Source of the DNA: Histoplasma ohiense
Lineage: Eukaryota; Ascomycota; Eurotiomycetes; Onygenales; Ajellomycetaceae
Assembly (NCBI GenBank): GCA_017607445.1
Contig: JAEVHH010000005.1
Span: 3,291,001 to 3,355,000, forward strand
Direction: 5' to 3'
Length of the DNA: 64,000 nucleotides
The position numbers and the translations under genes are program-made. The notes beneath the pieces are model-generated. The model saw only the letters and a program-made list of their open reading frames with translations, searched no databases and had not been told where the DNA came from. Within the stretch, counting starts at the first letter, position 1, and every line of letters starts with the position of its first letter. This document shows positions 36,901-48,233 of this stretch, piece after piece.

Positions 36901-38896
36901 CCAGTTCTTTGTATGTGGTCTTTCCTACCCCCTTTTCCATTTATCTCGATAACCGCTTTCTTTCTTTTCTTTTAGTTATAGGTGAGGGGGAAGAAGGATT
37001 CTTTCTGCTCAACCTCATGAGCGAGGTTTCCAAGGACTGATGGTTATGGGTCGATTGCCTGACCTTACCTGGGATATGAGAGAGATAGATGTAACCCTGG
37101 TTCCATTTCGTCGATGACCTATTACCCATGCAAGCTCGTTAATTACAGACCAACTAGCGGTGGCGGCTGAGCATCAACAGTAGTACTCCGTAATAATGTC
37201 AGACATCAGCCTGTCCGGTGAGACATGAAGACAGAGCCAAACTTTAAAATCCTCGTTTGGTTGGGCTTTGGGTTGATTCACAGATTGCCAAACTACGGCA
37301 GTAGAAACGAGACCAGAAACAGTGGATGGTGTAGTCGGTTTACAAGATGATTGAGCCAGGTGAGGATAAACCTGCCTGTTTGTGATCCAATGGACGTTGT
37401 GTTGTTTACTCTAGCGCCAAGTATGTAAGGTGCTGACCCCGAATTCCGGATGGAAAATTCCTCGTAAGAAATCATTTCCTCTTTCAGTAAGGTGTTGATC
37501 GAGATAGACGGCGTGAGCCACTATATAACCACTACAGCCACTCGTTGATACTAGCTCGTAATCTGCCAAAGAGCGATTCGCTGGAACTTGGGGACGATGA
37601 TTGTCTTGAATTATGTTTGAGGCATCGAGGATGGGGACGCACTCGAAGTTTTTGTTGTCAACCATAAATTCTTCATTCCTTCAATATGGTTTTCTTCGCG
37701 GAATGTACCGTGCATAAGAAGAGTCCGGATTACCCCTGGAGTATTTAAGCTTCGTCTACGAGAGTTAGACCAAAATTACCGTTTGTTCAGGCACGAGAAG
37801 GCTTATCGAAGTACTCCGTAAAAAGATATTATTTGAGTATGGGCTCTAATTGATGCAAGAAACAGTGTAATTCATGCACGACGAAGAATAACAGCAACAT
37901 CTTCAAAAATCTACTGCGTCTGCGCGTTTCTGCTGGATGATGCAATGTGCGGGGTTTCTGCGCAGGCCTGTGGGCTAGGGTTACTACAAGGCCAGCTAGT
38001 TATGAGATCATGCCTGCGTAACTAGCTACCGAAAAATCCCATGATGGACCTGACGCTCATGGATCCCAAATTTCGTGTCGTTGGCGTCTGCAGAAAATCG
38101 CCGACGGTAACATCTATGAGCTTCAACATTCGATAATGTGTGTTGAGACTTAGTAAACAGAAGCAAAATCATTTTCGTTGCCGGCTAGGGATTTTTTACA
38201 TCGATGATCAGGGATGGAGCTTTGGGGATACAAACAAGAGCGTCCAAACGACAGAGCGCTTCAACAGCTTCAACTTTTCTCCTTTTCTCCTGTTCGATGG
38301 CTAGATTGTCGTTCCTAAGCCGATGGAACTGGGGTCGAAGGACTTGTCCGCGGAACACAAGTGACGCACTTGGAGATACATCTTATCGCCAGTTGAATCT
38401 TCCGCTGGCCCCGGTATCCTAGGATTTTCGGAAGAATTAATTGCGCACGAATGCATGGGTTCCCCGCTTGGCAAGGCAGGATTTTTGGAGACTTCTCGAC
38501 TTGAAAGAGCGGCGCCCCGGCTGCGCTCTCCACTGGACCGGACCAAATGCCGTTGCATAAAAATAGAATCAAGATTCGCAAAGCAGAAGAATGACAAAAC
38601 GTGTCTTTTGAGCGTTGCGGCGCCAAACGCTGTTCATGAGAAGGCGTCTCTGATGGCCCGTGACCCGCCCCTTTTCCCCTGGGTGAGGTTTCCCACTGGA
38701 GATTAGCGCCTCGGCATCGTATACATTCCACTACGACTCCATCGTACAACTCACGCCGGCGCAAACTAACGCTCGATCCAATTAAAACTTGCACGTTCTA
38801 GGCTTGGGAAGCAGGCGATTGCTCCACTGCCGTATTCCATCCTTCGGGTCAGATCAGAGTTGCCACTGTGCTCAGTTCGCTAATCACGCGTTCGCT
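33976..38896. other. Gene-poor region
   Basis: Nearly 5 kb with no recognised gene. The most gene-like frame is the small minus-strand ORF at 37411-37665. The exact 10-mer GTACTCCGTA occurs at 37183-37192 and 37811-37820. I saw no transposase, reverse transcriptase or clear terminal repeats. Confidence 0.5.
37411..37665 (-). CDS. Hypothetical small protein
   Basis: ATG-initiated open frame of 84 codons (MVDNKNFECVPILDASN at the start, GVSTLHTWR at the end) in an otherwise empty region. Composition looks protein-like and not low-complexity, but I recognise no family, signal peptide or splice partners. It may be a chance frame or a fragment. Confidence 0.18.
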   Translation of the reverse strand: MVDNKNFECVPILDASNIIQDNHRPQVPANRSLADYELVSTSGCSGYIVAHAVYLDQHLTERGNDFLRGIFHPEFGVSTLHTWR

Positions 38897-39540
38897 ATGC
38901 AAACCGCCAAGCTCGAAAAATCCGAGACAACGAGCACATGGCTTGGAGAGCACAAGACTCCACGCGAAATAGTCTTGGAGGTGGCCCCTCCCACGAAGGA
39001 ATGCAAGGGGAGGACATGCAGATATCTTGTTTGCAGGAAGCCGGTTTTACTTTTTCTTTTTCTGCCAAACTGACAGGATATTTTTACCTCCTCGACTTTG
39101 AAAATACGGAGGACTCCAGGAAATTCTACAAATACCTACCGGAATGAGTCAGGGAAACCTCACTGGCTGATTCCGGTCGAAATGTGCATTTGGGAGCAAC
39201 AAAAAAGAAGCATTGCATTGATTGGTCCAGCGCAGCGATACTTTTGTATACTTCAACCAGCAATTGCAAAGTCGCCTGTGAAGATGTTTGCAGCAATTGG
39301 TACGAATAAAAATGCCATCGGTATGGTGTTGGCTTCCATTCTGCATGGCCTGACAGCTTGCTAGCGTCGGTTGATGAACGCCTTAAGAATTTGCTGCAGT
39401 CTGCCAGTTTTCCGCCGCAAAAACTGCAATTCGTTATTATTGGCGAGCGCCGAGATCCTGATGCAAAGCTCGTGGGCGAGAACCAGAAAGTCCAGCACAC
39501 CTTCCTGGACAAGCATTTCTTGCACGGGGCGCTAATGTGA
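38897..39540 (+). pseudogene. Unknown two-exon gene, probably frameshifted
   Basis: Coding-like sequence in three linked pieces. Exon 1 (38897..39028) starts MQTAKLEKSETTSTWLGEH and ends RTCRYL. A 48-bp intron (GTTTGC, CTGAC branch, CTGACAG) leads in phase to exon 2 from 39077 (DIFTSSTLKIRR, then GKPHWLIPVEMCIWEQQKR and MFAAIGTNKNAIGMVLASIL). That frame stops at 39362-39364. The next frame continues without delay as LLASVDERLKNLLQSASFPP, then QFVIIGERRDP and VQHTFLDKHFLHGALM, to a stop at 39540. Loss of one base near 39355 would explain the switch. I cannot name the family. It could also be a real short protein ending at 39364. Confidence 0.35.
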
Positions 39541-40084
39541 ATCAACATTAGTGCACTCAGTTGTCATACCGTCACCAGGAAATAATGGTGAATCATTGTT
39601 CAGCAGGGTCTATTATTATTCTGATAATTGAGACTTTGTGCTCGCTTTTGCTTGGTCACGACTCGATTCTGGAAACATTTCTATTGGAAGCATTTTTCAT
39701 TGGTGGCCCCCAACCTTGGTATCCTCGCCAGTGCTAGCCTGAGAGCCGTAGCCACAAAATTCAATCCCAGCCACGGGGGAAATAGTGGAGTCTCCCACCA
39801 TACAAAGCCCCCAGAACAAGGCCCTAGTTTAGCAGCATCAGAAAGAACGCTACCACCTAAGACATGCATGGAGTCGCTTCGTTTAGAGGCTGAGGAGCTG
39901 AGGTTTCCTCGACTTCTTGGAGGAATACCCGCCCTGAGAAGGCAGACACGACAGCCATTGAAATAGTGATGCATTCCCCCGGACAAAATGTAGCTTTTTT
40001 TTTCTTGCTTTGGTTAATTTTTTTTTTGACCCAGTCATTCGTTTGAAACCCTCAACTTCATATCGTCACCCACCCACACACACC
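39541..40084 (+). promoter_or_regulatory. Upstream region of the tyrosinase gene
   Basis: About 540 bp with T-runs near 39990-40028 and a C/T/A-rich leader just before the ATG. No named regulatory site can be defended. Confidence 0.4.
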
Positions 40085-41316
40085 ATGCGGTGGACTCTAC
40101 TGCTTCTTGGTGCCTCAGTGGCTTCCGCATCATTGAAGGAAATTCTTGCTGATCTGAGCCCCAGCCTGCCCTTATCGTCGTTCGGCAAGTTCCATACTAT
40201 CTCTCTCGAAGATGCTAAGAAGGGGAAGGATCTCATTGGGAAACTGATCCGTCCTCCTTTGGACCCAAACCCGAAGCTGAGCCCGGCCCCGAACCCGAAC
40301 CCCAAGCTATCTCCCTCTGAGCCTACTGAGCCTACTGAGCCTACCTTTCAAATACTTGCTGCAGGATGCGTCGGCAGGACCAATATGCGCACTGAATGGC
40401 GCCGCACCTCACACGACGACCGATTGGCATTCTTAAATGCTGTCAAATGCTTGATGAACCGCCCACCATCTGGCCGCTTCTCATCTGCCACAAACCGCTA
40501 CGAGGATTTTGCCCGCCTGCATCAGCAAAAGCTCTCCGAGATCCACCAAAATGACATGTTCCTTGTCTGGCACCGTTACTTTGTGTGGACTTTTGAGCAG
40601 GTTCTCAGGGACGAGTGCGGCTTTAACAGAAATTACCCTTGGTGGGATGAAACCAAAGACGCTGGTCGCTTTGCCCAAGCGCCTGTGTTCACCCGTGACT
40701 ACTTCGGTTCTCTTCCAGGTCCTCGCAACGGACAGGGAGTCTGCATCACGGACGGTGTGTTTGCTGGTATTACTTGCAATATCGGCCCCGGTCTCTCAAA
40801 TAGACCCCATTGCCTTTCCCGTGCTGTCAACGAGGCCCAGACAGCCCAATGCAACAATGATTTCGTAATTGCTTGCAACCAAAGAACCAACTATGCGGCT
40901 ATGCACAGCTGTGCGGAGACTGGGTGAGTGTTTTCCTTGTAACTATTTTTCTCAGATAATCTCCCAATGGGAGACGTTCAGATATGCTAATACAAGTGGT
41001 CGAATTTTATAGTCCCCACGGATACGGCCATAACGGTATTGGCAGCGTTATGATGGACGTCGCCGGCAGCCCCAGCGACCCAATCTTCTTCATGCACCAC
41101 GCATTTATTGATAGAAATTTCCGCGTCTGGCAGAATGAGGCTCAGGCCCGCTGGACGACCATCAACGGAGTCGACTCCCATGGTACACCATTGACCCTTG
41201 ACACTGTCATCTCGGTGGCTGGCATCAGACCCGATGTTAGAATTCGCCAAATCCTGGATACCCTGGGTGGAGCAAGCATTGGCGGAGTACCTTTCTGTTA
41301 CCGTTACGATTACTAG
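40085..41316 (+). CDS. Secreted tyrosinase (polyphenol oxidase, type-3 copper)
   Basis: Model: join 40085..40923 and 41013..41316; 380 aa, an 89-bp intron (GTGAGT to TTTATAG) within a Gly codon. Tyrosinases oxidise phenols to o-quinones at a binuclear copper site, often in melanin-type pigment formation. Residues 1-16 (MRWTLLLLGASVASAS) form a signal peptide. A Pro-rich linker (PNPKLSPAPNPNPKLSP and three E-P-T units) lies at about residues 60-87. CuA ligands are probably H146 (ARLHQQ), H154 and H163 in EIHQNDMFLVWHRYFVWTFE; CuB ligands H282 and H286 in PHGYGHNGIG and H309 (or H308) in DPIFFMHHAFIDR. Length fits the short secreted fungal class without a C-terminal lid domain. No pigment-pathway neighbours are seen. 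Confidence 0.92.
40319..40345 (+). repeat. Three in-frame GAGCCTACT-type units in the tyrosinase linker
   Basis: Three tandem 9-bp units encode E-P-T three times next to N-P-K-L-S-P repeats. It is a coding minisatellite that could vary in copy number between strains. Confidence 0.75.
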
Positions 41317-44300
41317 GAGATATCATAAACTTGCGCGTGGGATGTGTGTGCGCGGCGAATTTGGCCTCCCTTCTCCTTGCACATTTTTTTTTTTCCAATC
41401 CACCGTTCCACCATGTTTAGTGTGGAATTAATGTATTTTCGGATAATTTTTAATTTAATTACACCTCTCAAAGGCCAGAGAAGGGAAGGAGTCTTGAATG
41501 AATATATCTGAAATCTTTGAGACGTATTTTTCGATTCTCAGTATGGCAGCATTGGTATCCAGTAAATTTGTTCATTTATTTACATGTTTCGTTTTGGTGG
41601 ACGGCGCATCTTTTTTTTTGGGCTTGTCTCGCCAAAACGATTTGAACTGTTCCTGGGATTGCAAGGTGGCTTCAGGGGAAACATGTGTCACACAAGGGTT
41701 TCCGAATGAAGCAAGCTGCCGGTGCATATGTGCCCATTTCAGGCCATTTCTCAATGACAAAGTAATACCAAAAATAACTAATTCCAATGTCTTACCAAAT
41801 CTTATGAAGTTATTGGTCGTATTTAAAACGAAGGACTGGAAAGCAAAGCACACCGGGCTCTGACGCTCCATGCCTACCCTCCATAACCAACACGGATATT
41901 TCGCCCATGTGAGAAGGATGGGAAAGAAATGCGTTCAATAGATGGCACAGAATCGGTTGCCGTTGGAATTAACACATCACCATAATCGCGTCAGCATTTC
42001 ACATCTTGGATGCCTTCCTACATCGTCAACCTGTTGTTGTTGTTGGATGAACAAAAGCGAGGATATGTTCTTCCACGTGCCTTTCCGCCGAAAAATTCCC
42101 AAAGGTCATCGACGTATGGATTCAGATATGCGCTGGACAAGAGGTTACAGATTGTTGGCTGCAGAGGCCGATCTAGAGCCGCAGGAGCGTTGTTGATGCA
42201 ATAATTCGATGTGTGGAGCCCGTACATTCCCCGCTGTTCTCGATCGGATCGTGCGGCCTTGGATTTTCGCCTCGAGCAGATTCAGAAAAGTTGAATCGAC
42301 CTCTCTGGGATTCGTAGATACGCTTCTGGACCAATTGTGAAATGGTGTTAACTTGGCAAATGGCTAGATCCGGCGGGTGCCCAATGACTTGTCGTCCTTG
42401 TTTTTGAAGGCCTATTCTTTAACAGTTCTTGATATGTGGAACATCGTCTTCAGGTTTCCTTCATCGCTCCAGGAACCTTCCGACTGGTAGACAGTGGAAT
42501 GGGGGCGTCGTGCCACTGTAGACGTCATTCTTCCAATGTCTTGAGCAAGTGATAGCCAAGACCCCCAAGACCAGAGTGCGTATCCATGGATGCTACGTAA
42601 ATTTTCATTTTTTTCGTATTTTGCCCCTACTTTCTCATCCTTGCTTCTCTTTATTATCCTCCGTTTCTTGAGAAAGTACAGAGCGCGTCAGCAAGTTCGT
42701 TCTCGCAACATTTTACCCGTCCTCCCTGTGCTGCTCTTGGATGTTCAGACAGGTGGGGCATGTGGTTATTGGAGCCCTAGACTTTCTCTGATTGTCTAGC
42801 GGCGCTCACCACATCATAGCCCAACAGCCAACGACCAGTCAACTACACGAAGTCCTGCCTGTGGTGAACAACGATTTGGCCAAGATGGACTAAATGGAAC
42901 GCCTGCCGACTCTTGCAAGCGAGAAAACTCAACCTTCTAGATTTGCCATTGGGATATATCGCACCGCTAGCCACGTTTGAGCCACCACATCTACTCTGCT
43001 TTGGCAACAACTTCGTCTCCTCAATCTCCATCTAGAATGGAGAGTAAGGATGATGTGTGGGCCAGTTTAGAGTTTCCTTCAGGAAACTCCACCGCACAAG
43101 ATCAGCCAGATCTTGGTACGGAGTACAGATTACTTACGATGGAAATTGTTACAACGAAACAAGGATCCACTTTTCACGCTTTTTGACCTTTCGAATTTGT
43201 GGTTGGTTCCTGAATACTCGTAAAAGAGTTCCAACGGCGCGACAGGGTACAATCACCAGGGTTTAGAACAACATGTTAGATAGAGTCTTCAGCCTCAGCG
43301 ATCATACCATAATGGATCAAATTGCAGGTAGCTGATATGTGGGGGCGCTTTCTTCCCAACGCCATAGTGACCAAAATAAAAAATAGGAATCAAAGAAATT
43401 GGCACCTCGTGTCCTTATCAGTACAGTACATTGCAATATGGATTATGGTAGTTGGCTATGTTAGCCATGATATCGGCTCGTGAAGCACACTTATCACTCC
43501 TCTGGAGTCGAAAGCACATGGATGGCGGTCGTTTCACACGAAGATAAAGTTGTAAAATACTAGCAATTGCACTCCAATCCTCCAAGTAATTACATCTACC
43601 ACGAATGCAAAAACATTCAACCCCTTCCCCCCAACAGGGTATGTGACATTGAGTACGCTGAAGTCACTATTGACGACGGCATGTCTCAATATCATCGTAT
43701 TCGCCAACCGGTGCTGCTGAACCCCGTCGTTCGCCTGTGGTCGTGGTGAAGTCCCGTAAAATATGTCCCAGATTTGCCTGACATCATACAGCCGGAATCC
43801 GACGGAACTCAATCTTTCGGCCGTCGTTCGGGAAAAGAAACATGGAGGGGCTTATTCTTGCCTGCTCTACTTACCCCTGCGTCAACATAACATTGATTCG
43901 AAAGCCCCTGAAGCGAATGCTGGGGATTGTGTGATCTGTACCAGGATAGCAATTATTTCATCTTACTTGTTGAGGGCCTGCTTGGGGCAATAACAAGAAG
44001 CTGCTGTCCGCCGGCTTTTCCGAACTATGAAGAAGTCGCAACGAAATACAGGCACTGGTGTGTTTGCACCGGAGACTCAGTATCGATGAAAGGTTAAGTA
44101 AGAAGAAGACAAAGTACTTCCATTCTTTTGTCAGTGTCGGTTTTATACAAAGGTCTGCCAAAGCCATATCGGCCACAGAATAGGACATTGAGCTTTATAT
44201 AATGTTAGATTGACGGTTGAGGGAATCAAGGATAGCAGGTTTGATTGAAGCTGGATAGCAGGAAGAACTCTTGCAATGGCGGCATCTTTGTATCTCTTTC

Positions 44301-45247
44301 ATCGTTTAGAAGGTTGACCCTCTTGTTTTGGTGCATGTTCAATTGTCTCAAAAGCAACTGTGTGTGGTTTGGGCATCAAGTCGGGATTGGAGCGGAAGTT
44401 TTAGCAGAGCCGCGGTAGGTTTAGGGGTAGACTCCCGATCCTAGAGGACGGGTACATGCCTATTCTATAAGGTCGTATCTATTCAACAAAGTCTACGAGG
44501 TATTCACGATCCAAGCTTTGCGACATGTGCTAAGATTGTCTGTGTATAATAACCCAAGGTTAGCGCCCTTCTTTTCGCATGGATAAAACGCAGTATCCGC
44601 CTCATGGATACCCAGTTGTCTTCGCCTTCCACCCGCCTCAACCGAGTTCATCATCCCCTGACACTTCGTGTGCTAGTGTTCACGTAACCACTGTGTTATT
44701 GAACCGCGTGGGGATGTTTTTTTTTGAAGTATATCAGTCGTATTTTCATTCGAATTTTGCTCAATCTAAATCCATTTTCTCTCCGTCAATTTTCGCCCAC
44801 ATATATCTTCATCTCCCTTACCATATTTGTGTTCCCTTTCTAGCGTAGCCCAATTTCTAAAGACACATACATGTTCATTATGGAGGGAGAAAACATAAAA
44901 GCTTGAGTTGCGAGAAACGAAGAGAATAGGGAGGAAATTAATTGAAAGTGAGTTGCCAAAAAGCATTTTGGTGATCACGACGGCAATTCATGGGATTGTG
45001 TTGCTTTTGCGAGGTAAAATTATGAAACGAAGAAGGTTGAAAAAGGACACGGAGAGGCATGTTCTTTTCTTCCCCATCAAGAAACGAACAAGGGATAGAC
45101 AACAGAAAGGCGTTAAACGAAATAATATCGGGGTGGATGAAAATAAACTCGGTCAAATCATGAGGAGAGCGCATTGCATTGGATTTATAACAAAAAGAAC
45201 AGGTCGTAGTGAACCATGAATCTGGACTCCGAAAGAAGTATGCATTT
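41317..45247. other. Gene-poor region
   Basis: About 3.9 kb between tyrosinase and eIF2-beta with no gene that I can support. It contains TACGGAGTAC at 43117-43126, the reverse complement of the 10-mer seen twice near 37 kb, and a CAGTACAGTACAT stretch near 43419-43431. A basic ORF at 44908-45219 looks like a chance frame. Confidence 0.5.
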
Positions 45248-46474
45248 TTAGCCCTGTTGCTTCTTCCGTCTTCCAACCTGGCCGCGGAAGCCAGTTTTGA
45301 TCGCAGTGACTGAGCGTCTACTACCGCAGGAATTGCATGTAACGAAATAAAGACGGTTCTCTCCCTTGTTGAGCTCCGTGTCTGGACTGCGACACGTTTT
45401 GCAAGTGACGTATTCGACTAACGAATCCTGTCATTAATTTAATCATTTTAAATGGATAGAAATGTCGTCCACTCACCGATGTATCTTCGCAGAACGTTTT
45501 CAATTTGTTTCTGCTGGAATCGACCCTTGATAACCAATCTCCTGCTTCCGTCCACACTACCACTCGTGACCAACTCCGCGAACAGGAATTGCATAACGTG
45601 ATCCTCCGACCGCTTCATTCGCTTGCAGATATCAGTGATATTGGCAAAGATAGTTCTCCGGTTACCTTCACGCAGACACTGCGGTGGAGGGATTTTGTAT
45701 GACTTGGAACCGCTTGAGAGGATATCGGGGTGATGGCTGTGAATCAACGTGAAGAATCGAGTGACGAGCAGGTTATATGGAATAGGCTGTGTAGCGTTGT
45801 GGGCCCAGATACCTCTGCCGTTTTCGATGTCGCTGGCGATCTCCTCGGTCGACGGTTTCTCCTCTGGCGCGGTTTCTTCACTGGCCAGCCCTGCCTCCAC
45901 GAGTTTGGCTTCGAAGTCACCGTCGGCTGCCTTTTTGCTGCTCTTCTTTTTCTTCTTCATCATCGAGGGGTCAAACTCGCCGTCCGCGTTAGCTTCGGCA
46001 TCTGCATCTTTCGTCTTCTTTGTCTTTTTCTTTTTCGAAAGACCCTTGAAAAGCTCGGTTACTTCGTCCACTTCCTTGTCGGGCGAGGCTGATTGCGCGT
46101 GCGAAACCATTAGCAAAATGGAAAACCAAGATCGAGAAGAAAAGGGCCGCTGAGGGGATCATACTAGCAGTATGCCTTTCAGCAGTAGTTTTGTCATCGG
46201 AATGGCTAGCCTCAGAGATTGCTCCGTTCGCATCCATGATTGTTGTTCCCTCGCTGAACGCAACGGATTTTCTGTGCTTTTTTTCGACAAGGGGAGCGTC
46301 CTGAACAGCAAAATAATTAGTGGTCACTTTCATATGTCATAGAGAAGCAGCTTTTATTGGGGCGGGGCATTGAAGATTATCCACAGCCAGGCTAGAAAGG
46401 ATATGGAAGGTTGTAAAAACATCAATCTATGTGTCATCGGCAAAATTGTGGGATGCGCGTACCGCATCAGCCAT
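45248..46474 (-). CDS. Translation initiation factor eIF2 subunit beta
   Basis: Model: complement of 46463..46474, 46165..46300, 45477..46088, 45248..45417; 309 aa. The first coding exon is only 12 nt (M-A-D-A). eIF2-beta is part of the heterotrimer that carries Met-tRNAi to the 40S subunit, and it contacts eIF5 and eIF2B. The N-terminus has HRKSVAFSEGTTIMDANG and two lysine blocks (LSKKKKTKKTKDAD and MKKKKKSSKKAADGD), the counterparts of the K-boxes that bind eIF5/eIF2B-epsilon. The conserved core (PYNLLVTRFFTLIHSHHPDI, KSYKIPPPQCLREGNRRTIF, RSEDHVMQFLFAELVTSGS) leads to a C-terminal C2-C2 zinc ribbon, CKTC and CNSC, ending GFRGQVGRRKKQQG. Divergent from the Mim2-like gene. In yeast the gene is SUI3. 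Confidence 0.94.
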
Positions 46475-46922
46475 GATTATTGTCCTAGAAAGCCCGCAAC
46501 ACAGTACTGGAGCGTAAATAATATACTCAGGTGTCGCAGAGACAACGGAAATGAGTTGAGATATCGAGAAAAGCCTTGGATGCTGACGGTTCAGTTCATC
46601 GCTGGAACGAGTCGACTGATAACTCGAAAATTGTTACATGCACGTGACTGAAAATTTACATCACATGATACCCAAGCCGATCTCCCCAAAGAGGAAGAGG
46701 ACAGGACGAGCTTGAGATCCAGGACATTGCAAATTGACACTTGTTTGCAAACCTTGCCTCAGCGTCTGAGTGGCCGATGCGCCTGTCGATATAACTGCGG
46801 TGCAATACCTCGCCCTCTCTCTCCCCTAGCTGTAATCAATCCACCCTGTTTCGCAGTCGATTCCATCAGCTTGATCCCCTGGTTTATCTCTGAGATTCTG
46901 ATCACTCGCCAATACCTCCACC
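46475..46922. promoter_or_regulatory. Divergent promoter eIF2-beta / Mim2-like gene
   Basis: 448 bp separate the two ATGs, so both genes probably share this promoter. No coding sequence is seen. Confidence 0.5.
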
Positions 46923-47456
46923 ATGTCATCGTCACCTCTGCAATCTTCCAATTTCGGCTCCTCATTTTCTCCCTCCGCTTCATCCGCATCCTATATGTTA
47001 GCCACAGGACTCAATTCACTCTCGGATCAAGATGAAGTCGAGTCCTTGCCCTCAGTTTCCGCGTCCGATTCCTCCCTCGAGGGAGACTTCAGCGATGGGG
47101 ACGAGGAGTCAGATGCAGAGAGGGAGTGGAAAGAAAGTATACAACAGCTGGAGTTGCTTTTAACTATGGTGATCATACCATTTGTTGGCAAATATCTAGG
47201 AAGAAAGTGTGCGTACTGGGGTATGTTCGGATCCAATGGAATCCATATATTGCTCCCTCCCCCATTCATCCTCTTTACGTTATGAGAATCGTGAATGAAA
47301 GGAATCTGAGCTCATTTTCACTTCTTTTTCTACGTACTAACTAATTTGTGTTCATTTGCAGGATGGGCAAAAATGATGGAATGGAAATATCCTGTGGAAA
47401 TTGTTGTGCAGAATAAGGCTGTTGCTCGGAGTACTAAAGCTGCGGCTCCCTTGTGA
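46923..47456 (+). CDS. Mim2-like mitochondrial outer-membrane import protein
   Basis: Model: join 46923..47220 and 47362..47456; 130 aa, a 141-bp intron (GTATGT to TTTGCAG) within a Gly codon. The N-terminus is Ser-rich and acidic (DSSLEGDFSDGDEESDAEREW). A short hydrophobic helix follows, QLELLLTMVIIPFVGKYLG, then RKCAYWGWAKMMEWKYP. This layout, an acidic cytosolic part, E-W-x-E-S-I-x-Q-L-E, one membrane helix with P-x-x-G-K-x-x-G-R and a short aromatic tail, resembles fungal Mim2. Mim2 works with Mim1 to insert alpha-helical proteins into the mitochondrial outer membrane. The match is from memory of the motif and is less certain than the gene model itself. Confidence 0.62.
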
Positions 47457-48233
47457 CACCATTGAAATATAATATGCACTAAATATTAATATGTGGTAAG
47501 CAGGGCGCTGCTGCCAGTCAGTCATTCTGTACTAACACATGAGAAGATAGACGCCATAGATTCTCATACAAAATGTCCAATTTGAATATTATATCCAGGT
47601 TGCCCATGGTTATCTGGGGAAGAGAACTGACACCTTGCCTGATTTCAGATGATGAGTCCCTTGAAATGTTGAACGACAAAAATGAACATATAAAGTATAA
47701 ATTTAAAAATAAGGTGTCTGGAACAGATCTCGGCGCCGGCGCCCAAATTGAAATCTTTCCTATCTACTCACGCCTAAACCCCAATCACTGCGAGTTCAGG
47801 GATATACAATTACCTTCCAATAACGAGGAGAAATGATTATTCCTTATATGCTTGGTAGATTGCTATCCGCCATGAGCTTCGATTCAGGTCGCCCTGTTTG
47901 TGGCCCACGATATTGGAATCCGTTAGAAGCTGTGCCGAGGATGGTTCGTTGATCCTTAGAAAGGCGTTTCTAAAGAGTGATACGTACCGTCGAAGCCTAT
48001 CCAGTTGTTGTCAATGTATTGGTTTTGGGACAATCAGCTAACGCCGCCGCGGACTGGGACATACGACCATTTCCGGTATTTTTTTTTTTTTATTTTATCC
48101 CTCTTGAGAAAGAAGAAAATCCATTGGACAACTTGATTGCACCATGCACTGTTTAGTTGTGATTCTACCGGAATTGGCTCCCATCCTTGCTATGGCAAAT
48201 GTCGCATGGTTAAGACTTAATTGTGCTGCGGCA
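47457..48233. other. Intergenic; one doubtful small ORF
   Basis: Contains an ATG-initiated frame of 87 codons at 47573-47836 (MSNLNIISRLPMVIWGRE at the start). It has no family match and starts only about 115 bp after the Mim2-like stop, so it may be 3' UTR. No other gene is seen. Confidence 0.4.

Noticed and set aside
38315..38794. 159-codon minus-strand frame
   Set aside because: The start is not an ATG, composition looks random, and no motif or splice partner was found. It overlaps other equally weak frames.
44908..45219. Basic 103-codon frame
   Set aside because: It is low-complexity Lys/Arg translation of AT-rich DNA just downstream of the eIF2-beta stop, without any recognised domain.
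45730..46153. Plus-strand frames of 120 and 134 codons over eIF2-beta
   Set aside because: These are phenylalanine/serine-rich shadows of the lysine blocks of the minus-strand gene.
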